Positions 1-10,000 of a DNA stretch of 23,440 nucleotides are shown here, one piece after another. Source of the DNA: Ectocarpus siliculosus. Its lineage: Eukaryota > Sar > Phaeophyceae > Ectocarpales > Ectocarpaceae. A model generated the notes under the pieces. It was not told where the DNA came from. It ran no database searches and was given only the letters and a program-made list of their open reading frames with translations. The stretch is taken from NCBI GenBank assembly GCA_000310025.1, contig FN648725.1, positions 30,899-54,338 of the forward strand. Direction: 5' to 3'. The translations under genes were made by a program, and so were the position numbers. Position 1 is the first letter of the stretch, and every line of letters begins with the position of its first letter.

Positions 1-3000
1 ACAGACCAAGCGGTGGGTTACCATCACACACGTACGTTGTTCACGCATGCATGCACGCCCGCTTGTAGGGTCTGGTGCGAGAGAAGAGGTGCCCTGGTGT
101 CCACCTTTTTAAGTTTGTCATCCTGCAGGGCGGGGCGACCGCACACACACGTGCCTAGGTAGGTGTCGCCCGGGTCGGGCACCAATCGATAGGACTGGGG
201 GCGGGGAAAGCTTGTCTTGGTTTTGTTACAAAAATCACCGTACAAGGCTTGCGTTGTTCAACCAAAAATAAAAAAGAGTCACAGGGCGACAGGTGGCTTA
301 CAGTATTAGTAGGTTTCCAAGATATACTTGTTTTTGCTTTTTTTTTTTTAAATATTAGTCCACCCGGCGGCCTGATTTCCACGTTCGTATCACGAACAAG
401 CCCGCCACCTGCGGTGGCGGCGGTAAGATAGATACTTATCTCACAAGTTGGCCCGCCTGCAGGCCCGCCGCCGCACGCAGTAGTAGACCAAGACGTAGTA
501 ATATTTTGTCTCGATATCTCGACCCCGTTCTTCTGGGGGCTGGCGTTTGCTTGTGGGTGCGTTTATTATAGCCCCCCCCCCTCCCGCAATCACACGACAT
601 CTTGGCCTGAACGACGTTTGTGTCGTCCAAGTAGGGGCACGAAGAAAAAAGACGGCAGCATGTACAGCCGTACGCGGACTTTTCGCTCCCACCCTACCTC
701 CCGCTCGTGAGTAGCACGCTTTGTTCGGCGTTTGTTGTGTGAAGGCTGTGTGGGACGAGTGCCTGTGGCAAGGTTACGGTCGTCTGTAATCTTTTTGTGT
801 TTGTTGCGGGTTGTTTTACAAACAGTATGTGTTTTTTTTTTCGGATTTCGTTTTGATTGTTTCTTGAATAGATCGGATGCTGCTGATTTTACGCTATCGT
901 TCTCTGTTGGTTTCAACTTGTTTTTGGTTTTTGATTTTTTGTTTCAAAGAGATGCGCCATGTAAACCCTCATAGTTCGTTTTTCGCGGGCGGGCACAAAA
1001 AAAAAGGAGACATGACAAAAAAAGAAGCAAACCTGGTTGGTTGCTTGGCATTGGCTTGCACATACACACGGGCACCGGGTAGGCACATGTATGCCTTTCC
1101 CAACGGCTACCACATCAAATCACCCTAAATGTAACGAAATCATTCCCCGACACAGCCAGTGGCACACAGCACACGAAACACACGCCATCGAAACCCACCA
1201 CTCACACCATGACACCTTTTTGTTATGTTTTATTGTGGGGTGCCAGCGGGAAAAAAAAATACTAAAAAAAAAAAAGCCCAGCGGGTAAACGAAGCCAACA
1301 CGAACCCTCCTACAACACAATCCAGCATTACAAGGACAGCAAACAACTTGCGTGCCTGGTACTCAACAAAAAAGTAGCGAATCGCAAAGCGACGATCGCC
1401 TTCCATACAAAACAGGCGCGAGAGAGTCAGGCGAGGGATGCTGCTGACTTATACCCCACACGTGGCAGCTAAAACAATGACCCGAATACAGCTAGCTAGA
1501 AATTCCACGCCGAAATTCACAAATGAACGTGGCGCACCACCTATTTGGTTTGCTGCGGACCCAGCCAAACCTACGGACAAGGACGTGTATGTATATATAT
1601 ATGCGTTACTGCTGTTTCCTGCGCTACAGCATGGCCAGAAAATGGCAATCATGGTCTAGGAGGAAATGCCCATCTAAGCGTGTCAGTTTTACCTCCTCCA
1701 ACAGCAACCCGCACATTCGAAAACAACACAAGAAAAGCACACAAAAAAAAAACAAGAAAAAAAAATGGCGGCGCCTGCCTGCCTGCCGACATCAAAATGC
1801 CGACCTGGACACGCCACCACAACGACAAGGTCCTTGCGATTGGGGGATACATTCTCACCGCGGTGTACCCGTCTTCAGTGCCAAGGGTCTTAAAAAACAA
1901 AAATTGTTCCGAAGAGCAGTGACGTCACAGCAGTTGCCTCTTTCGTTCACCGCGGCCTCATTCTTCGCCACACGCCTCAGCTCAAGAAATCACAATGACG
2001 GTGCCGCCGCGTCAAATACGCGCGCGCTCTCCGGGCATCCTTCTCCCCCAGCCCCCCAACCATTCCCCAGGCACGCTCTGTCAAACTGTTTGTAGCGGGT
2101 TTGAGCGTATACAGTACCACACACTTGCGGCGAGCAGTGCATGGCAGCGACCTCCCCCCCTCCTTCCCCCAGGTGGGGTACGTCCCCCCCCCCGCCCCCC
2201 TGCCTCCACCGTGCCTTAGCACTCACCCTTCCGTACACAAGAAGCTGAAAAAAAGAAAACCAATCAAACATAATCTCCGCTCCCGCGCATGTCATCGAAG
2301 TCGTACCCGGGCCATCGTCGAAACGCCGCGAAGAGCTGAAAGCTGCTATGCGCCCCCGGAATGATAACTGAGCGCGCGCACGAGCGGAGGCGGATTGGGG
2401 GATGTCGTCAACGAGGAAACAATAAAAAAAAACTCTTCAATAGAATTTACTTGCTCTTCAAAACTTTATTTATTTTCTTATTTCAAGTTACTCCTCAAAG
2501 GTATGGTAGGAGGTTTTCAGAGATAAAAATAGGCACCATGACAAAAGGGCGCAAGCATTTCTCATCGATTGCACTGGAGGGGAGGTTGCAGCAGGGGATG
2601 CGGAAAGGGTGTGCGGCGGCGGCAGGCTTGGGTGACGACGTTGGGCGCTACTGTACTACCGTGATGTTGCAGCACCGGCTAGGAGCGGAGAACAAAAACC
2701 AACGTGACCACGCCAAAAAATGCGCAGTGACAACTCGTTCGGTACATGTTCATATTGTACTTCGTATTACATAGTGCAAGGAACGGGAGGCGCACGGCCC
2801 TAAAATGCCCAACGCCACAGAGTTCCAAAACGAAAAAAGAAGGTCGTAATGTGGGCACACTAACTCCCTATTGCGGCAGCCTACACAATCACAGCCTGGA
2901 TTGTAAGGGGGCGTACATACATACATGAATCGCGCGGTACTATTATATAAACGTTTTCTTATTGTGTGTGTATTGTTTGTGTTTTGATTTGGGTATATTT

Positions 3001-3152
3001 TTATTTTCAGTTTTGGAGACGCAATACAACATAGCCGCGAAAGGACGAGCACGCAAAAAAGCGCCCTCCAAGGGTCGGCGATTGCGAGGAGCGAAGGTCG
3101 TTCTTCTTCTTCTCTCCCCCCTCCCCACATACACGAAGAGGATTGCACTTAC
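1..3152. other. Gene-poor spacer, no supported coding region
   Basis: I find no open frame here with a recognisable domain. The stretch is rich in homopolymers (A and T runs near 335-350, 830-841, 997-1021, 1252-1274 and 1742-1766; a C run near 571-583) and has uneven composition. Two minus-strand spots look like splice signals: a long T tract ending in CAG followed by an 18-nt segment (2244-2227) and GTGAGT, and a T-rich acceptor ending in AAG near 1891. They could be downstream exons of the small gene at 3153-3753, but I cannot connect them convincingly. Confidence 0.5.
402..420. repeat. Perfect short GC-rich hairpin
   Basis: CCGCCACC (402-409) pairs perfectly with GGTGGCGG (413-420) across a 3-nt loop. 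No function is apparent. It is recorded because it is a clean 8-bp inverted repeat within an otherwise featureless spacer. Confidence 0.5.
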
Positions 3153-3692
3153 CGACGATTCCGAGCACTAAGAAGGCAATCGAACCAGGGTGTTTCATCG
3201 CGAAGAAATTTGCGCTCACGCACAACAGGATCTGAAACAGCGCGCGCGAACCAGAATGGGAGATGGGAACACAGGAAAAATGATCATCCCGTGTGGGCTC
3301 TCAAAATAAATGCTCAACGCCAAGTCAAAAACTACTTTTAGTGACGAGGAGAGGCAGCACGTTTGGACAGCTTTCGGCACTTCTTTGCCGTCTTTACGCC
3401 ATGCACACTTGTTCTACCCGCCCGATGCCTACGCGCGCCCGGCAGGTCAGCCACCAATACCGTTGGGCGCCGGATCGTGCTCCCGAACCAACACGCACGC
3501 GTTTGCCCTGCAGAACACACCTCGTGCAAAACACCACGGTTCTACGTGTGGCAGCATATACATCCTACAGAGGTACTTAGAAACGCGTCAAAGCGCTATC
3601 CTCCCAGCCTTCGTCCGTCGAATGTTCCAGGGTCAGGGTACTGACTTCGAGTGATTGCATGGCAATATGAGGGTACTTCTGAGCAGAGACGA

Positions 3693-3724
<32 letters not shown>

Positions 3725-3753
3725 TCGTCTTCGCGACGAAACTTGAACGGCAT
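3153..3753 (-). CDS. Small membrane-protein gene model, poly-Ala plus hydrophobic segment, 3' end open
   Basis: I do not recognise this protein. Exon 1 (3753-3646) starts at an ATG at 3753 and encodes MPFKFRREDD, then nine Ala and VVVSAQKYPHIAMQSLE. A donor GTCAGT follows in phase 0. The intron 3645-3232 ends in a pyrimidine-rich tract and TTTCAG. Exon 2 (3231-3153, 79 nt) opens in phase 0 and encodes a hydrophobic stretch (ILLCVSANFF, then SIAFLVLGIV) followed by a textbook donor GTAAGT in phase 1. The layout suggests a short charged cytosolic N-terminus followed by a membrane segment. The Ala run is encoded by the (CAG)9 microsatellite read on the other strand, so its length is probably variable. 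The next exon is unresolved: an acceptor at about 2879 would continue in phase to a stop at 2750, but its signal is weak. Matching phases and the strong second-intron donor support the model; no homology does. Confidence 0.4.
3696..3722. repeat. (CAG)9 microsatellite
   Basis: Nine uninterrupted CAG triplets on the plus strand, preceded by GACAA. On the minus strand it reads as Ala codons inside the small gene model at 3153-3753. It does not encode poly-Gln in any frame that I can support. Confidence 0.9.
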
Positions 3754-4273
3754 GGGGATGGCACCGGCACCAGCTAACAGGCGCTTTGCCTGCACGGGCC
3801 AGGGTTTCGAATCGTCTTGTGCTTGTTCGGAGAAACACGTTACATTGCCTGCAACATAGAACTATCATGTGCATTCCACAGACCCACGGCACTCCCAGCA
3901 AGGAACATCCTCCAAGCACGGCAACTAGTTCTACTCAGCGAATCAACGTGCGACCACTCGTCACGTCCAGTCGAAGAGATAAAATCCTACGCAGCACGCT
4001 TCCACTTCCCCCCTCTCTGTGCCGCGTCTCTGTCTTCTCAAAGGTCTTTGCCTCTCGGTCTCCCTCCCTCCCTCTTGTCTTGACCTCTCAAGCTGAACCC
4101 AGGCGACGGGAAACAGACTCAATAGAAGCCAACCGGCTTTTCTTCCACGCACTGGCAAGACTTCAACGCACCCCCTTCCGCTAGTGTGGTTACATATCTC
4201 GAACGGGTAGTCTTTCTGTGTTTTTATGTAATTTTCTAGAAACGTGTATCGGTGGCAAAAGCGGTAAATGCTC
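3754..4273. other. Spacer with no supported gene
   Basis: This would be the upstream region of the minus-strand gene model beginning at 3753. It includes a pyrimidine-rich tract around 4000-4080 (CT-rich on the plus strand). I see no recognisable coding or RNA feature. Confidence 0.4.
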
Positions 4274-4506
4274 TACCGTACGCGAATGTTGCACAAGATA
4301 CCACACCCGCTTTGGGCCATTGTCAAAGCTCGATTTCTCCGCATCAAAAACAGTAGTGGCGGCGTCGAAACTTGCGGCACTGGACCCATCTCCTCGAGAG
4401 CTCTCCGAAGACGCATGTTTTGGTCCTGTCATCCTCTTCGTGGTGGAGTAATCGAGCTCTGACAATCCGTCCGCAGGGGTGTGTGGTATCTTACATGACC
4501 TACACG
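4274..4506. mobile_element. Eroded short relative (MITE-like) of the pogo element
   Basis: The left end reads TA CCGTA, a 6-7 bp interruption, then GTTGCACAAGATACCACACC (4289-4308). That stretch matches the left terminal repeat of the 16070-20447 transposon with one difference. The right end (about 4478-4506) carries GGTGTGTGGTATCTTA followed by ACCTAC, a diverged inverted copy of the same terminus. The 170-bp interior shows no transposase sequence and none of the GTGTGATA array. The simplest reading is an old internally deleted, non-autonomous copy. The outer right end and the target duplication are too decayed to define. The segment overlaps long minus-strand frames, which I therefore do not treat as genes. 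Confidence 0.55.
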
Positions 4507-5045
4507 CCTCCTTGCTGCTCACCAGTCCGAGGACGAGGAGAGAGAACGCCGCGCACACTGTTCTCGCGGGGATCCTCTCGTTATCTGGGTGGTCTTCCAC
4601 AAGCGATCGCTGTCTCCCGATCGACTGAAGATTCCTCCCGCCCGCGCCCGCACCCGCGACTCGCGCCGGGGAGCGCGATATCTCCGGAGATCGCATGGTG
4701 GACGACATCCTCTCTGTTGGGACACCCCACAGAGAAGCGGAACAAATGGAGCTCCAGCGGCAGGTTCTCCTGCGTTTGTTGAGGTACGGCAGTAGCGGCA
4801 GACGCGGTGGCCCCAACAGCAGAGCAAATTATATAGAAACAATCCAGCCGGGTCCTCTGTGCTGCTGTTGCAGTGGCGGAGACGCGCGCCGCTGGTTGTT
4901 GTCCCTTGCAGGCTTTCCTTCTCAGCAGCTACGTTACATTTGTATGTAGGTGAGGAGATGGAAACGCACACCCGCAGCACGCGAGACAGCAGAGACAGAG
5001 GAAGGATTTGCATGTAGAGGCGTAGAGGTACGGAGAAGTGCGACG
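4507..5045. other. Spacer with unassigned minus-strand open frames
   Basis: Long frames run on the minus strand here. One segment (about 4749 down to 4638) follows a pyrimidine-rich tract ending in CGCAG and could be an exon. No frame gives a recognisable domain, and neighbouring frames are equally open, so I do not call a gene. The region would be the 3' flank of the minus-strand gene model ending at 5046. Confidence 0.3.
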
Positions 5046-5905
5046 TCAACTTGTTGGTTGGAACAACGCAGAGGGTACTCCTGCTTGCCTCATAGGATAC
5101 AAACTGCAGCAGTGCGCTACTGCAACAGCAGTCCTGTAGTCTACGATGCTGCAATACAGAGTGCAACACAGACATTTGGAGTATGAGAGAACAAGTTGCA
5201 ACGCCCTACGATGGGAACCGAATAAATTCGTCGCACACTTACCGATTTGCACCCACGATAGAGTCTAAGCGTGTTAGCGCTCTCCCCGCTTGTTGCACTT
5301 GTCTACGGCGCCTGGCCTGCTGTGGTGTGGTGTGGCAACTCACCGCTGTGCACGGATGCAACTCACCGCCGAGGGGTGCACATGCCGTTTCTACACCGCA
5401 GTCCCCCCTATGTTGCTCCTCTCTGCTGTGGTTTCTGCAACAACTCACCGCTCTAAACAGCACATTGCTCTGCCCAGTACCTTCCTCTGTGATCATGAGG
5501 CCTTCCACCCAATTGGCTACCGCAATCGCGCTTCTTCGGAGGTAAGCTTCCAAGCTCGCACAGGATTGTAGAGCTTGCTTGTCGGATTGAATGACATGTG
5601 CATCAACAGACTGACCAGTGCTGATGTCATCGCGTTTTCCCGCTTGTTTGGTGACTGCTGTAGCTGAGCTGTCAGCTGCTGCTGTCTTGATTACAAGCTG
5701 AATTGAGTTGGCCGTGACGGGTGAAACCGCGGGTAGGCCACAACATATCCAAATACACCACACGTTTTTTTCGTCTGTCTCTTGTTTACCACACAGCAGT
5801 ATCGTGTACTGACGAAGAGTCGTAGATATAGGTATCATACCATCAGAGTGTACAACGTGTCCACCGACACCGACAGCAGCAGCGGTTTATGGTTTGGCGG
5901 ACAGC
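5046..5905 (-). CDS. Four-exon gene model of unknown function, 5' end open
   Basis: I do not recognise the product. The exons are 5905-5841, 5697-5449, 5319-5243 and 5148-5046 (stop TGA). The introns are 5840-5698 (GTATGA to TTCAG, phase 0), 5448-5320 (GTGAGT to CACAG, phase 0) and 5242-5149 (GTAAGT to TTGCAG, phase 2). All three junctions keep one frame. Exon 2 encodes 83 residues beginning LVIKTAAADSSATAV and containing the stretch AYLRRSAIAVANWVEGLM, which could form an amphipathic helix. Exon 3 is basic (QARRRRQVQQ), and exon 4 ends SALFQPTS. No ATG lies in frame in exon 1, and its frame stays open upstream to a stop near 6043, so the true exon boundary and the start are unknown. The model rests on splice signals and phase alone; there is no homology support. 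Confidence 0.4.
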
Positions 5906-7092
5906 CTGTACGATACCCACCGACCACTGCTGCCTGCGTGCATGAGCTTTTCGTGCTCGCGCACAAAATAGTCACATGCGTGTGGTTTGAATCTGTTTCA
6001 CGCCGGCCTCGCGTTACTCTCAGCGTGGCACCAAGCCGCGTTTAGCACCGCGTGCATGTGTTCCAGCGATCCATGCTACTAATGCTGTGGGGGATGCCTG
6101 ACTCGAAAGAACATAGTACGAAATAACTGGGACGCGAATCGTGCCCCAGAAGCATACAAGTAACCCGGGACACGAATTGTTTCAGACGGGCAAGCGCGAT
6201 AATATTGTCATGAACACAGGGGGGCGCAAGATGCCATGCACGCAGACAAGATATTACGAACTCTTCGTGCACGGAAACGCAACACTTGTCATGCAGGGCA
6301 ACAAAACAAGAGAAAACTCTCGTAACCTAGGGTCCTAGGGGGGTTGTCCATCCCTTCGACCATGGAACACGCCGGTCAGGTACACAGCAGTACTTGGTGG
6401 TTTTCAGGCAGATGGCCGGGACGCGAAGACGCCGACGCTTTAGCTCTATACTTGTAGACCTACAGTCCCCTAGCTGCAACCCACACGTGACAGCTAGGTT
6501 GGCGTTGGGTGGATAGGTCGGTGAGCCGGCCTTGGTGCTAAGGTGGGTGTCGCCGATGCATGTGCTGAAGGTTGGTGTTGCCTTTTGATGTGCTAGGTTG
6601 GTACGTGGCGTGGGTAGGTGCTAGGTTGGTGATGCTTGGAATCGACCTACAGTAGCTGGAGGTCGCTGTTGGATGGTAAACGGTGTTCGTGCAGGGTCTG
6701 TAAGCCGGGAGTAGGTGCTATCTCAGGTCTGGGTGCATCAAACGCTTTCGGGACAAGCGGCACCGGCACGTCAACCATAGCCCCGAGTTGATCCGCAGTC
6801 AAAATACGTTGACTTGAAAGAAACGTTTTCATGCTTTGGTGCTAAAACAACGCCGCTGTGTAAGCCTCCAGGCAATCTTACAGACACGACATGCCTTGGC
6901 CTCTTACTCTATCGCCCCCCCTTGCCGTCTCAGTACCATTGTGGGGTCGAGTATTCAGACAACACACAACCAAAAAGCATATCTGGTTCGCTTTCGAGTC
7001 GCCGATAGCATCCAACCAACCCCCCCTCCCCCCCCCGTCACGCATTCCGCGTCTTCCCCGGCATCCCCTGTCTTGGGGGTGCTTTTCTTCAG
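5906..7092. other. Region between divergent gene models, partly repetitive
   Basis: This stretch separates the minus-strand model ending upstream at 5905 from the plus-strand msrB gene. It should hold the promoter of each and the missing 5' exons of both. A minus-strand frame at 6272-6042 (76 residues) is open from an ATG but resembles nothing known. A signal-peptide exon for msrB ending in phase 2 was sought on the plus strand and not found convincingly. Confidence 0.35.
6455..6660. repeat. Degenerate AGGTTGGT/GTGCTAGGTTG repeat, copy 1
   Basis: Variants of GTGCTAGGTTGGT recur (near 6500, 6536, 6566, 6589 and 6622), and the stretch is bracketed by ACCTACAGT at about 6461 and 6646. The same vocabulary (CTAGGTTGATGTGC, CCTACAGT) returns at 12274-12420. 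This points to a dispersed repeat family with internal subrepeats, not a coding region. Confidence 0.55.
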
Positions 7093-10000
7093 CGCATCCG
7101 CATTCGTGCCTACGTCGGGACCTGTTGCTGCTATGTCCCGCGTTGGCTCGACCACCAGCGCCGCTCACCGTAGCGTCCATCGGGTGAGCTCGCGTAAGGG
7201 CAGGTTGTCATGGTAAAATTTCCGATTTGGAATCCGGCGGTGCTGTTGGTTTTTTTCGTAACCTCCCCAAAGAAGAAGATGGTCTGCGGACAGCGGTTGG
7301 ACAACACACGTGGGCACTCGGTGTTCGCTCCACGGGTACTCGTTTGCAATCAAACCCTCGAGGCTGCATTGTATGCCCCACTGCTGTGAGCTTCTCGAGC
7401 CGATCTTGGGAAGCTTAAGCGTAGTAGCATGCCTCGGTCATGGCCAAGTCCATATGGGATTTCCAAAATCGCGAAATTGGAACTCTTTGTTTTAACACAC
7501 GTGCGTGCATTCGCACCTTAGCTCCCAAACTCTGCTCCGCGAAACCAACAACGGTGGAACATACAGCCTCGAAGGTTGTGATTGCAAACAGGTCTCGTAT
7601 GAGGCGAGCATCGCGTGTCAACGTGTTTTCTAGCCGCCTTTTTGCAGACATTGGCTGCCTAGGGGTTGTACCACGCTTCCCACGGCACCTCCCGATTCCG
7701 AATCGGAGAGTTGTCCAAGAGAACTGGCCTTAGCTGAGACCCGCCCGACCCTTTGCAGGCGGAACGGTGCAGGCAGGGAGGGGGTGGTGGGAAGAACCGG
7801 ACATGTTCACGTTTGCCTTGCTGTGCCTCTTGTTGTTTTAACCGTGGGCGTATCTCTTTGGAATGTGCCCGAGGAGGAGAGGGTGTGCTACTGACTTGGG
7901 AAAAAAGCGGACCGACTGCAGTTTTTGCCCGTCACCACATGCTCTAACCTTGCAGGACGAATCTTCGAGCTAGGCACTTGCTTGCCAGAGCTGAGACTGC
8001 ACGATTGGCTGTGTACGGCGTTGGCACTACCGCCGAGCGCCGGGCCAGCTACAACGGCAGAACCAAGCCCTAGTTTTATCCGTTCGCCGAATCTGTGTTC
8101 CACTACAACTCCTGTCGGCTATTTTACTGAAGGAACGGTACATGCCACACTCTGGTCTTGATGGCCGAACGATAAGCCCCCCGCTGGAGCTGTCTTGGCT
8201 TACTTTCGACCCGTTTACCTACAACTGCGATGGTGTTTTGTGGTTGGTTCTATGCTGGCGGCGCATCGACAGACGAGTTCAAAACGAAACACGAAAACCG
8301 CCCCACGTCCGACGAATTGCTATTTATGGCGTCATGCCTCGCGCCTGCCTTTGTCTTGTGGCCTGTGCGTCGTTCGCCCGTCGTTGGTGCGATGGATGCT
8401 GTGCAACGTCGAAACGACCGACCCATGCAAAACACAACAACAATGACGACCGCAACAACTGCAACAACAATCACCATCACCACTACCACAACAACACCAC
8501 ATCGATAACACCGACACCACCAACGCCACCACAACAACGACGACGGCAACGGAAACGACTACGACCACAACAACGAACGCCAGTCGTCAGCATTGAACAT
8601 GCAGTTCTGGAAGCCGCCGGCAACGTCGAAGCACACCCGACTGGCGAAGGAGCCTGCTCTCGACAAGTGCAAGCCAGACGCCGACTGGAAGGAGCAACTT
8701 CAGCAGAACACTTACCAGGTATGGTTTTCAAAGAGTAAATTGTTCTCTTCTCGTCAGCGGCCGCGCAATCTAGAAGGATTTAGGCTCCCTGTCTCGATGC
8801 TCTCTCTGTAACCATAGGAAAATGACGGCGCTGATTTGAACGCGATAACTCGAACTCAACTCGCGGATGAAGCCCTGTGGCTCCTACTTGGCGCGAGACG
8901 CCAAAAAAACTCGAAATAAACAGATACTCACAGGCGTAGGGGGGGGGATAATTGCCAGTCGGTGGGTTTCATCTGTAGTCGTGCTGTTTGCTGGTGGTGG
9001 TGTTTGTGATTGGGCGGGGACAGAAGTCACCTGTCTCTGTGACCTGTCGCAGCTGAGGATGCCTGCGTGCTCACTGTGTTTCGGTTCCCGAGCCGTTGAA
9101 ACTTGCTTGATCGGATAGGGACGGATCGATCGAGTCCTTCATGTCGGGTGTCTCGGTGCTCCGAGCGGGTACTTCATCAAGAATCCAAAACTGAAACCTG
9201 TATCGTCGATGTTCGGTTACCCCGCCGAGACAACAAGAAACGAGCCTCGGGAAAAGGAGTCTTCTCTCTGTACATGTGCATTCTTCTGGGGAACGCGCTT
9301 CAGAGAGTAGCGGAAACAACTCCGACTACGAATCTTCGCTGTGAATGACATTGGTAAGCCTTTCGCCCTCTTGTGATGTAAGAAATGCTCGCACCAAAAA
9401 TACGTAATGTATAGGTTCTTCGTGGCAAGGCGACGGAGCCCGCGGGGGTCCGAAAAGCAAGTGGAGGCTTCGACGACGTGTTCGACAAGGGGACGTACGT
9501 GTGTGCGGGTGCGTGTGCTTTGTTGGGCTTGCCTGGGGGGTTGGTCGTCTCGGTCGACCGAGAACGTCTGTCTGCGTCTTGACTGACGTGCTGATGTCCA
9601 TGGTCTGGCGAGAGGTGGGGTGGGTGGGTGGGGGGTACGTTTGCCCACGGACTGTAGAGGGAGGACACTCAACTTTCATCCTCGACGGGACCCCCTATAC
9701 TACTCAGATGTAAAACAAAACCGGATTAAGATTACGAACAAAGGCGAAGCGGACGGGCGGGCGAGTGGGGTTCACAGGACGTAATAAAATCCGGCTCCGT
9801 GTGCCGTCTTGTTCTGATCTGCGCGTGTGTGTGTACGATACGAACCAGGCTGTCGGACTCCTCTTTACGAGGACAGCCACAAGTTTGACTGCGGGTGCGG
9901 CTGGCCGGGCTTTTGGACAAACATCCAGGACGCTGTTTACGAAGAGAAGGACGCAGACGGAAGGCGGTGCGAGATCCTCTGCTCCGGCTGCGGAGGGTGA

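Noticed and set aside
1523-2095. 190-residue plus-strand open frame
   Set aside because: It crosses long A-runs (Lys stretches), shows no domain and no splice support.
4190-4816. 208-residue minus-strand open frame
   Set aside because: It runs across the eroded inverted-repeat element at 4274-4506, has no recognised domain, and overlapping frames are equally open.
4519-5175. 218-residue minus-strand open frame
   Set aside because: It overlaps exon 4 of the phase-consistent model in another frame; it is Cys/Ser/Arg-rich with no domain, so probably a chance frame.
6891-6947. ATG at 6891 as a signal-peptide exon for msrB
   Set aside because: It could join in phase 2 only through a poor donor (GTGGGG), and the peptide lacks a basic start and a strong hydrophobic core.
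7951-8073. Possible msrB exon after CTAACCTTGCAG near 7960
   Set aside because: The acceptor is good, but in the phase required by exon 7093-7183 the frame stops within a few codons.
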